From Xanthomonas sp. DAR 35659 (GTDB lineage Bacteria > Pseudomonadota > Gammaproteobacteria > Xanthomonadales > Xanthomonadaceae): 64,000 nucleotides of DNA. Positions 29,314 to 40,577 of the stretch are shown piece after piece. The translations under genes were made by a program, and so were the position numbers. The DNA lies in the NCBI RefSeq assembly GCF_041242975.1, contig NZ_CP162488.1, positions 227,501 to 291,500 of the forward strand. Reading direction: 5' to 3'. The notes beneath the pieces were generated by a model. That model did no database searches. It was not told the origin of the DNA and saw nothing but the letters and a program-made list of their open reading frames with translations. The first letter of the stretch is position 1. Every line of letters starts with the position of its first letter.

Positions 29314-31164
29314 ATGGACACGATCTTCGGCATCACGCTTTGGGACACCTTGCTGTCGCGGCTGCTGGCCACCAGCGTGCAGGCGGCGGTACTGGTCGCG
29401 GCGATCTGGGCGCTGTGCCGCTGGCTGCCGGCGCTGCCGGCGGCCACGCGGTGCCGGCTGTGGTGGCTGGTCGGCGCGCAGACCGTGCTCGGTCTGGTGT
29501 GGGCCGGCGCGCTGCACCTGCCGGTGCTGCCGGCCGCGCCGACGCCGGCGATGACGGCCGCCGCGGCCCTGCCGGCGGTCACCTTGGAGGATGCCGTGCC
29601 CATGCCCGCCCCGGAGCCGGCGCCCTCGTCGGCCCGATCGGGCGCGGCCACCGCGGCGCTGCCCTGGGCGCAGGCGCTGGTCGCGCTGTGGCTGGCCGGG
29701 GTGTTGCTCGGCGCGCTGCGCAGCGGCGCCGCCTACCGCGCCAGCCGGCGCCTGGTGCGCGGCGCCACGCCGTGTACCGATGCCGCGTTGCTCGGCGCCC
29801 TGCGTCTGGCCGCCGAGGCGCATGGCCTGCGCCGTGCGCCGGCGCTGCGGCTGTCCGCGCAGATCGACTCGCCGCAGCTGATCGGGCCGTGGCGGCCGGT
29901 GCTGCTGCTGCCGGCGCGGCGGCTGCCGACGATGCATGCCGACGACCTGGACATGGCGCTGACCCACGAACTGGTGCACCTGCAACGGCGCGACCTGTGG
30001 TGGGGACTGCTGCCGGCACTGGCGCAGCATCTGTTCTTCTTCCATCCGCTGGTGCACCTGGCGGTGCGCGAATATGCGCTGGCCCGCGAGGCCGCCTGCG
30101 ATGCGGCGGTGGTCGCCGGGCACCGCCACTGCCGCCACAACTATGCGCGCCTGCTGGTGCAACTGGGCGTGGCGCCGCGGCCGGCGGCCGGTGTCGCCAG
30201 CGCCTCGCCGAGCTTCGTCAGTCTCAAGCGGCGCCTGCTGATGCTGCAGAGCACGCCATCGTTCTCGCGCCTGGGCGCCGGGCTGATCACCGCCGCGATC
30301 GCGCTGGTGGGCGTGATGCCGCTGCGCCTGGTCGCCAAGCCGGCGCCGCCGGTCGCCGCGCCGGTGGTGGTCCCCGCTGCCGTGCCGGCGATGCCCCAGG
30401 CCGCTCCGGCCGCAGGGACGTCGGTCGTCGCCAGCGTGCTGGCGCGTCCCGCCGCCGCCGCCGCGGCGAGTGTTCCGCAGCCGCCTGTCGCGCCGGCTGC
30501 GCCGTCCGCACCAGCGGTTCCTGCAGCGCCGGCGTCGGCCGACGTGCTGCAGACCCAGGGCCGCATCACGCTTTCGCCGCGCGGCGGCAAGGATGCCTAC
30601 GTGCTGGTGCAGGACGGCCACAACCTGATGGACGCCTCGCTGGACGACCTGCGCGAAGCGCGTCGCCTGGCCGGCGGCGGCGACGTGTTGTGGATGCGCC
30701 ACGACGGACGCCGTTACCTGATGCGCGATCCGGCGGCGCTGGCGCGCTTCCAGGCGCTGCACGCCCAAAGCCTGCAGTTGGCCGAGGCGCAGGCCGATCT
30801 GGGCGATCGCCAGAGCGACATCGGCGACCGCCAGGCCGAGCTGGGCGAGCGTTTGACGGAGTTGAGCGCACAGATGGCCGAGAGCGCGGCGCGGCATGCC
30901 GAGACGGCACTCGCCGCCAGCCGCGACCCTGGCGACCCGGCGCTGCGCGAGCGCGCGGCGGCGCAGCAGGCATCGGAGTTGATGCGCCGCAAGGAGCTGG
31001 GCAAGGCGATCCAGCATCTCGCCAGCCAGCAGGCGAAGCTGGGGCTGCAGCAGGCGCAACTGGGCAAGCTGCAGTCCGATGCCAGCATGCGCGCGCAGCG
31101 CCAGGCCGAGGAGATGATCCGGCAGGCCATCGACGAGGGGCTGGCCACGCCGATCGACGGCTGA
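29314..31164 (+). CDS. M56 (BlaR1-like) membrane metalloprotease with a coiled-coil C-terminus
   Basis: A 616-aa protein. Two N-terminal membrane segments (about 18-40, 48-70) and another near 117-137 precede the zinc protease domain: HELVHLQRRD (H218, E219, H222) and EAACDAAVV (E259, D263). A further membrane helix lies near 293-310. After a Pro/Ala-rich linker (about 315-410) there is no penicillin-binding domain. Instead there is a small beta-rich part (ITLSPRGGKDAYVLVQDG) and a long helical region with exact heptads (LGDRQSD, IGDRQAE, LGERLTE). It probably cleaves or signals to the upstream repressor. The inducing signal is unknown and is unlikely to be a beta-lactam bound by a BlaR1-type sensor. 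Confidence 0.88.
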   Translation: MDTIFGITLWDTLLSRLLATSVQAAVLVAAIWALCRWLPALPAATRCRLWWLVGAQTVLGLVWAGALHLPVLPAAPTPAMTAAAALPAVTLEDAVPMPAPEPAPSSARSGAATAALPWAQALVALWLAGVLLGALRSGAAYRASRRLVRGATPCTDAALLGALRLAAEAHGLRRAPALRLSAQIDSPQLIGPWRPVLLLPARRLPTMHADDLDMALTHELVHLQRRDLWWGLLPALAQHLFFFHPLVHLAVREYALAREAACDAAVVAGHRHCRHNYARLLVQLGVAPRPAAGVASASPSFVSLKRRLLMLQSTPSFSRLGAGLITAAIALVGVMPLRLVAKPAPPVAAPVVVPAAVPAMPQAAPAAGTSVVASVLARPAAAAAASVPQPPVAPAAPSAPAVPAAPASADVLQTQGRITLSPRGGKDAYVLVQDGHNLMDASLDDLREARRLAGGGDVLWMRHDGRRYLMRDPAALARFQALHAQSLQLAEAQADLGDRQSDIGDRQAELGERLTELSAQMAESAARHAETALAASRDPGDPALRERAAAQQASELMRRKELGKAIQHLASQQAKLGLQQAQLGKLQSDASMRAQRQAEEMIRQAIDEGLATPIDG

Positions 31165-31231
31165 CCGGTTCCGCCGATGCCGGCGTTGCGCGGATAATCG
31201 CCGCGGACGCCGACAGGACGGGACAGGGACG

Positions 31232-32344
31232 ATGGCCGGATGCAAGGTGGTGGTGCTGGGCGGCTATGGACACTTCGGCGCGCGCATCGTGCGCGCGCTG
31301 GCGAAGACGCCGGCGGTGCAGGTGATCGCGGCCGGGCGCCATCCCGACACGGCGAGCGCCAATCTGGCCGGTGCCGACCTGGGCGGGGTCGCGGTATGCC
31401 GCCTGGACACCGCGGCGCCGGACTTTCCCGCGCAACTGGCCGCCACCGGCGCGGACATCGTCGTGCACACCGCCGGCCCATTCCAGGGCCAGGATTACGC
31501 GGTGGCCCGCGCCTGCCTGCAGGCCGGCATGCACTACATCGACCTGGCCGACGGCCGCGCCTTCGTGCGCGACTTTCCCGCCGCGCTCGACGCGCTGGCG
31601 CGGCAGGCCGGGCGCAGCGCGATCAGTGGCGCCAGCACCTTGCCGGCGCTGTCCAGCGCGGTGGTCGACGCCTTGCGCCCGGAATTCTCGGAATTGCACG
31701 CCATCGACCTGGTCATCGCGCCTGCGCAGGCCACGCCGTTGGGCATGGCCACGGTGCGCGCGGTGCTGTCGTACTGCGGCCTACCGTTCCAGTGGTGGAG
31801 CGATGGGCGCTGGCAACGCACGCTGGGCTGGGCCGCGCCGCAGCCGGTCGCCTTCGCCCGCCTCGCGCCACGCCTGGCCGCGCCCTGCGACGTGCCCGAC
31901 CACGACCTGCTGGTGGCGCGCTATCCGGGCGTGCGCAGCGTGCGCTTCCGGGCGGCGCTGGAATTGCCGTTCCTGCAGCGTTGCCTGGCCGCGCTGGCAT
32001 GGCTGCGTGGACACGGCGTGCCGCTGCCGATGCGGGCGCTGGCGGCGGTGTTCGCGCGCGCCGGTCGCTGGTTCGATCGGTTCGGCAGCGACCTGGGCGG
32101 CATGACGGTGCGGTTGCGTGGGGAGAGGGATGGGCGCGCGCACGGCCTGTGCTGGGAGTTGACCGCGCCGACCCTGCATGGCCCGGAAATCCCGTGCCTG
32201 GCGGCGATCCTGCTGGTGCAGAAGCTGGCCAACGGCACGCCGCTGCCGGTGGGCGCGCATGCCTGCATGGGACTGCTGAGCCTGGCCGAGTTCGAAGCCG
32301 CGTTCGCGGCGTGGCGGATCGAGACAGCGGTGCGGGAGATTTAG
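31232..32344 (+). CDS. Saccharopine dehydrogenase-like oxidoreductase
   Basis: A 370-aa protein with an N-terminal Rossmann fold (CKVVVLGGYGHFGARIVRAL) and VIAAGRHPD. It continues VVHTAGPFQGQDYAVARACL and HYIDLADGRAF, features of the saccharopine dehydrogenase-like NAD(P)-binding family. The C-terminal part has no recognisable catalytic signature, so the substrate is unknown. It lies 67 bp after the M56 protease gene on the same strand. The 3' end abuts a repeat array. Confidence 0.85.
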   Translation: MAGCKVVVLGGYGHFGARIVRALAKTPAVQVIAAGRHPDTASANLAGADLGGVAVCRLDTAAPDFPAQLAATGADIVVHTAGPFQGQDYAVARACLQAGMHYIDLADGRAFVRDFPAALDALARQAGRSAISGASTLPALSSAVVDALRPEFSELHAIDLVIAPAQATPLGMATVRAVLSYCGLPFQWWSDGRWQRTLGWAAPQPVAFARLAPRLAAPCDVPDHDLLVARYPGVRSVRFRAALELPFLQRCLAALAWLRGHGVPLPMRALAAVFARAGRWFDRFGSDLGGMTVRLRGERDGRAHGLCWELTAPTLHGPEIPCLAAILLVQKLANGTPLPVGAHACMGLLSLAEFEAAFAAWRIETAVREI

Positions 32345-32404
32345 GCGCTGGCGTCGGGAGCCATCGACGCTGAGGCGGCCGGGCGACACCACACCGCAAC
32401 TGTT

Positions 32405-32862
32405 CCTTGTCCCGCCGGGAGACGGCTATTCCCTTCTCCCACCGGGAGAAGGTGGCCCGCAGGGCCGGATGAGGGTCCGGGCGCAGCCTCGTACTTCGAA
32501 TCGAGCACCGCGCCTGGCGCCGGACCCTCGCCCCAACCCCTCTCCCGGTGGGAGGGGGCCAAAGCGCAGCGGCTGTTCCCTTCTCCCATCGGGAGAAGGG
32601 GGCCCGCAGGGCCGGATGAGGGTCCGGGCGCAGCTTCGTGCTGCCAATCGAGCATCGCGCCTGGTGCCGGACCCTCACCCCAACCCCTCTCCCGGTGGGA
32701 GAGGGGCTAAAGCGCAGCGGCTGTTCCCTTCTCCCATCGGGAGAAGGTGGCCCGCAGGGCCGGATGAGGGTCCGGGCGCAGCCTCGTGCGCCCAAACGCC
32801 GCGAGTCGCTTTCGCGCCATACCCTCTCCCCAACCCCTCTCCCGGGGGGAGAGGGGCTAAGG
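32405..32862. repeat. Second array of intergenic repeat modules
   Basis: About three modules, each with CTTCTCCCATCGGGAGAAGG, GGCCCGCAGGGCCGGATGAG, GGTCCGGGCGCAGCCTCGTG, a variable centre, and CCCCTCTCCCGGTGGGAGAG. They share the end palindromes with the 21-22 kb array but have GGCCCGCAGGGCC in place of GCCCCGCAGGGGC. They sit between two convergent genes, each ending within about 65 bp of the array. There are no spacers of the CRISPR kind. Confidence 0.88.
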
Positions 32863-32867
32863 CGCGG

Positions 32868-33983
32868 CTACGGCGCCTCCATGAACGGCACCACCTCGCG
32901 GTCCTCCGCTTCGGCGGCGACCAGGCGCTGCAGCAGCAGGGCCAGGGTGACCACGTCCTGGTGGTTGTGCGCGGCGACGCGGCGCAGGTTGCGCGCGCTG
33001 CCGCCGCGCAGGTAGCTCAGCCAGGCGGCGGGGGCTTCGGAGCCCGGCAGATCGTCCTCGCGCACGATGCGCAGCAGCTGGCGCTCGATCGTGGCCAGCT
33101 TGCAGTTCTCCCAGGTGCCGCGATAACGGCGGCGGGTGGGGTGCAGCAGGTCCACGTGGTCCAGCGCCGATAATGGCTCGGCGCTGCGCGCCAGCCGGTA
33201 GCGGGTCTTGAGCAGCGGCGCGTCGTAGCAGCGGCCGTTGTAGCTGGACAGCACCGTGGTCGGTGCCAGCCAGGCGCGGAACGCTTCGAGCATGGCCTTC
33301 TCCGCGCCCATCGTCGCCATCATCAGCTGGCGGATGCGCAGGCCCGGACCCTCGATCGGATGCAGGTACCAGTCGGCCGCACCGATCATGAAGGCGCGGG
33401 TGCCGGTGCCGCCGGCCAGGCCGGTGGTCTCGGTGTCGAAGAACAGCAGGTCCGACGGCAGCACGGCGTCCTCGCGCCGGGCGAAGGCCAGCGACAGCGC
33501 GGTGCTGGGGATCGGCTGCGGCAGGAACGCTTCGATCAGGTGCAGGCCGGGCGCGATCTCCGTGCCGGGCAGGTGGCGGTCGGCCGCCTGCGGCTTGCGC
33601 GGCGCCGCGGCCGGCGCCACCGCGCGCTCGCGCATGCCGAGCAGGCGCCGCAGCGAGGCCACGTCGGTGCTGCGCCGGTCGAACGGTTCGATCGCGATCG
33701 GCGGCGCCACGGCGACGGCGGTATCGCCGCGGTGCGCGGGCGATGGCGTGCGCGGTGCAGGCGGCAGAGGCGCCGCATCGGTGTCGCGCGGCGGCTTGCG
33801 CAGCAACCTGGCCTGGCCTGCGGGCGCCGCTGCTGGGGCAGGCGGGTTCACCGTTGCGGCGGGGCCCGTGGCGAGCGCAGTGTCCGCCGGCCGTACGCCC
33901 GCTGCGGGCGCACGCGACGTCTGCACGCTCGGATCGCCGGCCTGCTTGCGCAGCGCGCGCAGGCGCTCGAGGCTGATGCTCAT
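32868..33983 (-). CDS. MrfB/YprB-like 3'-5' exonuclease (DEDDh, RNase H-like)
   Basis: A 371-aa protein. Residues 1-130 are a Pro/Ala-rich, probably disordered N-terminus. The exonuclease core has D183/E185 (LFFDTETTGLAGG), D254 (YNGRCYDAPLL) and a final H339/D343 in AHNHQDVVTL, the DEDDh metal-binding set. RYRGTWENCKLATIE and DDLPGSEAPAAWLSYLRGG are YprB features. In Bacillus subtilis MrfB works with helicase MrfA to remove mitomycin C damage (family knowledge). The MrfA-like helicase gene lies just upstream on the same strand. Confidence 0.88.
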   Translation of the reverse strand: MSISLERLRALRKQAGDPSVQTSRAPAAGVRPADTALATGPAATVNPPAPAAAPAGQARLLRKPPRDTDAAPLPPAPRTPSPAHRGDTAVAVAPPIAIEPFDRRSTDVASLRRLLGMRERAVAPAAAPRKPQAADRHLPGTEIAPGLHLIEAFLPQPIPSTALSLAFARREDAVLPSDLLFFDTETTGLAGGTGTRAFMIGAADWYLHPIEGPGLRIRQLMMATMGAEKAMLEAFRAWLAPTTVLSSYNGRCYDAPLLKTRYRLARSAEPLSALDHVDLLHPTRRRYRGTWENCKLATIERQLLRIVREDDLPGSEAPAAWLSYLRGGSARNLRRVAAHNHQDVVTLALLLQRLVAAEAEDREVVPFMEAP

Positions 33984-34086
33984 GCGCTACGCCCCGGCCG
34001 CGCGTCGGCAACGGCGTGGAGCGCATGGCCGTGCGCCGTGCCTTGCAGCGCCAAGCTCGACGCACGCCTTCGCTTGCAGTCGGCGT

Positions 34087-34202
34087 TCATGCATGCCGCT
34101 CCAGCAGCGCATCGGAATCCGCGCCGAGCACGGTCGATATGTCGTGCAGCAGCGCGCGCTGCAGAAGCGTGCGCGGCTCGCGCGAACCTTCATGGCTGCG
34201 GC

Positions 34203-34206
<4 letters not shown>
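34087..34206 (-). CDS. Possible 39-aa peptide coupled to the helicase gene
   Basis: A short frame (MSRSHEGSREPRTLLQRALL, then HDISTVLGADSDALLERHA) starts with an ATG that overlaps the helicase stop codon (ATGA). It ends about 100 bp before the exonuclease start. The amphipathic composition and coupling suggest it could be translated, but its length is close to what chance allows and no family is recognised. Confidence 0.35.
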
Positions 34207-36701
<2,495 letters not shown>

Positions 36702-36828
36702 CGGTGCGGCTCTCAAAGCGGGACAGGGAAGCGGAACGGCGTCTCAGGGTATGAGACAGCGGCGGACCGGGCGAGGGGAACTGGCTGAGCGGATTCAGCA
36801 AGCGCGGTGGAACTTGTCTGCGCTACCT

Positions 36829-36858
36829 ATGACGGGTTGCGTCATGTAACGGATGACG
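36829..36858. promoter_or_regulatory. Candidate HigA operator upstream of higBA
   Basis: ATGACG (36829-36834) is followed by its complement CGTCAT (36840-36845) and then ATGACG again (36853-36858), giving two overlapping inverted repeats with five- and seven-base centres. They lie 14-43 bp upstream of the toxin start, where an antitoxin dimer would block the promoter. Binding by HigA is inferred. Confidence 0.6.
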
Positions 36859-36871
36859 TTATCGCGGCTGC

Positions 36872-37171
36872 GTGATCCGGAACTTCGTCGACAAGGAAGC
36901 CGAAAAGATCTGGCAGGGCACGTCTTCCAGGCGATTGCCGGCCGACATCCAGGTCGTGGCTCGGCGCAAGCTGCGCATGCTCAATAGCACCACCACGCTG
37001 GACGACTTGCGTATTCCGCCCGCCAATCGCCTGGAGGCGCTGAAGGGAAGCCGCAAAGGTCAATACAGCATCCGGATCAACGATCAATGGCGCGTGTGCT
37101 TCCACTGGAGGGACGGCGATGCGCTGGACGTGGACATCGTCGACCACCACCGACCCATCGAGCCGCCATGA
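36872..37171 (+). CDS. higB: HigB-type toxin (RelE/ParE superfamily)
   Basis: A 99-aa protein of the HigB type, a ribosome-dependent mRNA endonuclease. It begins IRNFVDKEAEKIWQGTSSRR and ends YSIRINDQWRVCFHW followed by DVDIVDHH, all characteristic. The start is GTG at 36872. The stop overlaps the antitoxin start (ATGA). The order toxin then antitoxin is the usual one for HigBA. Confidence 0.93.
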   Translation: MIRNFVDKEAEKIWQGTSSRRLPADIQVVARRKLRMLNSTTTLDDLRIPPANRLEALKGSRKGQYSIRINDQWRVCFHWRDGDALDVDIVDHHRPIEPP

Positions 37172-37458
37172 AGACCCTGCCCAACATCCACTCCGGCGAA
37201 GTCCTGCTGGAGGAATTCCTGATCCCGCTGGGCATCAGCCAGAACGCCCTGGCGCGTGCCGCGGGCGTGCCGCCACGCCGCGTCAACGAGATCGTGCTGG
37301 GCAAGCGCAGCGTCAGCGCCGACAGCGCGATCCGGCTGGCGGCCGCGCTCGGCACCAGCGAGCGCTTCTGGCTGGGCCTGCAGGCCGACTACGATCTGGA
37401 ACAGGCGCGGCGCGCATTGGGTGCGCAGGCAGGCAGGATCGCGCGCATCGCGGCGTAG
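37168..37458 (+). CDS. higA: HigA antitoxin
   Basis: A 96-aa antitoxin with an Xre-type helix-turn-helix (GISQNALARAAGVPPRRVNE, then GKRSVSADSAIRLAAALG) and the family end RFWLGLQADYDLEQAR. It overlaps the toxin gene by four bases and would neutralise HigB and repress the operon through the repeats at 36829-36858. Confidence 0.94.
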   Translation: MKTLPNIHSGEVLLEEFLIPLGISQNALARAAGVPPRRVNEIVLGKRSVSADSAIRLAAALGTSERFWLGLQADYDLEQARRALGAQAGRIARIAA

Positions 37459-37604
37459 CCGCCGCCTGGCGCGCCGCCGTCGCCATCGTGCCAAACGGCG
37501 ACGGCCGTCGCCGGCAGGGAAGGCCGACCTGATCGCCACGGCCAACGCGTATCCTGTGCTCCCCCCTCGCAGCGGCGACGTTCCCCGACGCGCCGACCCC
37601 CACC

Positions 37605-38261
37605 TTGTCCGCTCCCGCCCCCGCCGCTCACTACAAAACCGCCGGCGCCCGTCGCGCCGATCTGTTCGTGCATGCCGCCGGCCTGCTGCTGTCCGTCATC
37701 GGCGGTGCGTTGCTGGTCCAGCGTGCCCATGCCAATCAGGCGCTGATCGCGGCCACCTGCGTCTACGCGCTGGGCATGCTGGCGATGTTCGCCGGCTCGG
37801 CGGCCTACAACTTCGCCACGCCGCAACGCCAGCCGCTGCTGCGCAAGCTCGACCACGCCGGCATCTTCGTGATGATCGCCGGCACCTACACGCCGCTGTT
37901 CGTGCTGGCGCTGTCCGGCGCCTGGCTGTGGTCGATGACCCTGGCGGTGTGGGGCGTGGCCCTGTTCGGCGTGTTCGCCAAGCTGTTCCTGCCGGGCATC
38001 AGCAAGGGCTTCTGGGTCGCGATCTATCTGCTGCTGGGCTGGGCCGGCATCGTCGCGGTCAAGCCGCTGATGGCCAACCTGGATGGCGCCGTGCTGTGGT
38101 TCATCGCCGCCGGCGGCCTCATCTACACCGTCGGCGTGGCGTTCTACGTGCGCAAGTCGATGGTCTACAACCGCGCCATCTGGCACGCCCATGTGCTCGG
38201 CGGCGCGTTGTCGCACTGGTGCGCCATCTGGTTGTGCCTGCAGCCCCTGCAGACGGCATGA
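37605..38261 (+). CDS. Hemolysin III family (YqfA/PAQR-like) membrane protein
   Basis: A 218-aa protein with about seven membrane helices. Family features are an N-terminal ADLFVHAAGLLLSVIGG, SAAYNF, the conserved LDHAGIFVMIAGTYTP, and a C-terminal WHAHVLGGALSHWCAIW, whose histidines with the earlier His resemble the PAQR metal site. The start is TTG at 37605. No ATG or GTG fits the conserved N-terminus better. Most bacterial members are not haemolysins, and a lipid or membrane-homeostasis role is more likely. Confidence 0.87.
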   Translation: MSAPAPAAHYKTAGARRADLFVHAAGLLLSVIGGALLVQRAHANQALIAATCVYALGMLAMFAGSAAYNFATPQRQPLLRKLDHAGIFVMIAGTYTPLFVLALSGAWLWSMTLAVWGVALFGVFAKLFLPGISKGFWVAIYLLLGWAGIVAVKPLMANLDGAVLWFIAAGGLIYTVGVAFYVRKSMVYNRAIWHAHVLGGALSHWCAIWLCLQPLQTA

Positions 38262-38357
38262 GCGCGCGGCGTCGCCTCGCCGCGATGGCGACGTTCAGCC
38301 GCCGGCCGTAACCTCGGCAGGGTCCATGCCGCCCGGCATGGGAAAGGACAGAGTTCG

Positions 38358-38816
38358 ATGTGCAAGGCCGTCAGTCTCCTTGTCGCCGCCACGCTGCTCG
38401 CCGCGGTCGCACAGGCGCGCGCGCAGCAGGTCGATCCCGCGCCAGCCGCAGGTGCCCCGCCGCCGCAGCAGCAGGACATCCAGACCCTGGAGGAAGTGCG
38501 CGCGCTGCCGCCGGATGAGGGCGAGCCGCTGGACCTGTACCGTTTCAAGAATCCGGTCAGCGCCCAGCCCAACCGCTTCGACAAGGATTGGCGGCCGCCC
38601 CCGTCGCCAGAGCAGGTCAGCCAGGGCGGCGGCTACCTCGCGATGGGCATCTACTACGTTGCCGGCAAGGTCGCCAAGGGCATGCATACCCTCACCGGCG
38701 CGCCTGATCAGGTCCAGGCCGCCGTCGCCCGGCCGCCGCCGTTGAGCGAGGCGCAACTGCGGCGCGCCGCGGAACTGTGCACGCAACAGGACGTGGGCTG
38801 CGACGCGGGGCACTGA
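38358..38816 (+). CDS. Exported hypothetical protein
   Basis: A 152-aa protein with a signal peptide (cleavage near ARAQ, residue 22), a Pro/Gln-rich stretch, then LEEVRALPPDEGEPLDLYRF, a GGGYLAMGIYYVAGKVAKGM helix, and a C-terminal segment with two cysteines (AAELCTQQDVGC). I recognise no family. The central Gly/Ala helix may contact the membrane. Confidence 0.7.
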   Translation: MCKAVSLLVAATLLAAVAQARAQQVDPAPAAGAPPPQQQDIQTLEEVRALPPDEGEPLDLYRFKNPVSAQPNRFDKDWRPPPSPEQVSQGGGYLAMGIYYVAGKVAKGMHTLTGAPDQVQAAVARPPPLSEAQLRRAAELCTQQDVGCDAGH

Positions 38817-38995
38817 GCGCCTGCGGCTTCCAGCGGCGCATGGGCGCCATTAGTGCCGGGGCCATGGCTGCTTGCTTGCTAAGGAGCGGCCTTGGCGTCA
38901 ACCGTCGCCGTCACTGCATGGAGTCTTGACGCGTGGCGCGGCGTCGATCGCGCCGAACGCGTTCCGGCCATCGGCGTGGCCGGCGACCAGGGCGC

Positions 38996-39580
38996 TCAGC
39001 GCGCGTACTGCTCCAGTTCGGTGGCGCGCGCGCTGACCCGCTCCAACGCCGCTTCGGCGTTTTGCAAGGACGCCGCCTGGCCCCGGCCCTTGAGGGCCTT
39101 GTTCAGGTCGTCGGTCTGCGCCTGGGACTGCTCCCAGGCGTACTGCGCGTCCATCAGCTTGGACCGGTTGCTGCCGCTGAGCCTGGTGCGCACCCTGTCG
39201 TAGGTCCTGGCCAGGCGCTCGTCCTGTACCCTGCGCTCACGCTCGATGCAACGCTCCTTGTCGTACATGCCGCTCGCCTGCTTGAGGCACTCCTGATAGG
39301 CCGCGGACAGGCCCTTGGCGGAGGCGGCATTCCGCGCCTGCTGCTCCTGCTGTTGTTGCTGCAACTGTTGCAATTGCTGCTGCAGCAGCTGCGTTTGCCG
39401 CTGTTGCTGCAGCAGTTGCTGTTGCTGCAGTTGCAACTGTTGTTGCTGGACCTGCGACGCAGCCTGCTTCTGCTCCTGCTCCGGCGTGTCTTGCTCCTGC
39501 GCGCCGGCATGTGCGGCGGCCGCCGTGGCCAGCAGCACCACCCACAGCAGCCAACGGCGCTTGTTGTCCCTGGTTCCCAT
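38996..39580 (-). CDS. LprI-domain (DUF1311) exported protein with a poly-glutamine tract
   Basis: A 194-aa protein. A signal peptide (cleavage near AHAGA, residue 26) is followed by a Gln-rich tract (about 43-81) broken by Leu at regular steps, suggesting a coiled coil. The LprI-like domain follows: LSAAYQECLKQASGMYDKER, CIERERRVQDERLARTYDRV and AQYAWEQSQ. The two cysteines of this domain would pair. LprI proteins inhibit lysozyme in mycobacteria; the role here is unproven. GGGGAAGG precedes ATG 39580. A paralogue lies upstream at 39790. Confidence 0.82.
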   Translation of the reverse strand: MGTRDNKRRWLLWVVLLATAAAAHAGAQEQDTPEQEQKQAASQVQQQQLQLQQQQLLQQQRQTQLLQQQLQQLQQQQQEQQARNAASAKGLSAAYQECLKQASGMYDKERCIERERRVQDERLARTYDRVRTRLSGSNRSKLMDAQYAWEQSQAQTDDLNKALKGRGQAASLQNAEAALERVSARATELEQYAR

Positions 39581-39789
39581 GCGTCCTTCCCCTTGTCGCG
39601 TTTCCGTCTACGGGCGCAGCTTTACAAGCAAGCGGTTAATGTTTTGCTAAGGATACGGCGGCGCGAACGGGCGTGCGAGTCGCCACCGCGATGCGATGCG
39701 GGCGAGCAGGCATGCGTTCGGACGGGCGCAGCGCGCGCTGGAGACCGTGCGCCGCGCGGCGTCGGGCGTCGGTCGAGGTACCCGCAGGC

Positions 39790-40236
39790 CTAGTCGAGCA
39801 GGCGCAGGTAGTGCTCGAGCTGGTCGGCGCGTGCGCACAGCCGGAACAGCGCCGCCTCGGTGCTGCCGAGGTTTTCCGCCTGCGTGTCGCCGTACAGCGT
39901 GGCGTCCAAGGCGTCGTCCTTGGCCCTGGACTGCAGCCACGCGCGCTGCGCCTCCACCAGCTTGCTCTTGCCGTCGGCATCGAGTTTGCCCAGCAGTTGC
40001 TTGTAGATCCGGTTCAGGCGCGTGTCCTGCACCGCCTCTTCCGCCGAGAGGCAGGCGGCCTGCTCGATCGCGCCCTGCGCCCGCTTCTGGCAGGCGACAT
40101 AGGCCGGGGACAGGCCCTTGGGCATGGCGCTGCCCGCGCGCTCCTCGGCGGATGCGGCGGCGATGGAAAACGCGACCAACAGCGCCCACACCAGCGAACA
40201 AGTTAAAACTTTCTTTCCTGTCACGATCATTCCCAT
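39790..40236 (-). CDS. LprI-domain (DUF1311) exported protein
   Basis: A 148-aa paralogue of the next gene without the poly-Gln tract. A signal peptide ends near AASAEE (residue 31). The domain has LSPAYVACQKRAQGAIEQAA, CLSAEEAVQDTRLNRIYKQL and AQRAWLQSRAKDD, then LGSTEAALFRLCARADQLE. The start may be the ATG at 40236 or the one two codons later. Both genes run in the same direction but are 209 bp apart. Confidence 0.8.
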   Translation of the reverse strand: MGMIVTGKKVLTCSLVWALLVAFSIAAASAEERAGSAMPKGLSPAYVACQKRAQGAIEQAACLSAEEAVQDTRLNRIYKQLLGKLDADGKSKLVEAQRAWLQSRAKDDALDATLYGDTQAENLGSTEAALFRLCARADQLEHYLRLLD

Positions 40237-40577
40237 GGCGAGTTCGGCTCGGCTCCCGTGCCGATGGCTGAATTAGGATAGCGTTCCTTGCGATGATCGG
40301 CGTTGTCTTTCCATCGCGTCGACCTCGCTGCCAAATGGCGCCGCTACTCGACGCTAACATGCGCCGGTGGTGTCAATGTCTTTAGGGGATATACCTAAAG
40401 CAATACCGTACATTTGCGTTTGGCGACCTGCGCTATAGCGGCATAAGTAGCTAGTGCCGGCGTACGCAGCTGGATGCTGATAATGCGGCGGCTGCATACA
40501 GTGCCATGACATATAGCAGTCCTGTGGCGACGCCGCCTAGTTGTGCGACGTGGGTCCACACCAATGATTGCAGTTGG
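40237..40577. other. AT-richer intergenic region
   Basis: About 340 bases with lower GC than the surroundings. It contains a short inverted repeat TTTAGG/CCTAAA (40381-40399) and leads into the transposase remnant at 40578. It is probably derived from mobile DNA. No gene is seen. Confidence 0.4.

Noticed and set aside
32405..32862. Possible CRISPR array
   Set aside because: The repeats are about 150 bp with internal palindromes, imperfect and without unique spacers of constant length. No cas genes are present.
33987..34094. A second short frame (35 codons, MHERRLQAKA) before the exonuclease gene
   Set aside because: It is Arg/Ala/Cys-rich, overlaps the 39-codon frame and has no ribosome-binding site.
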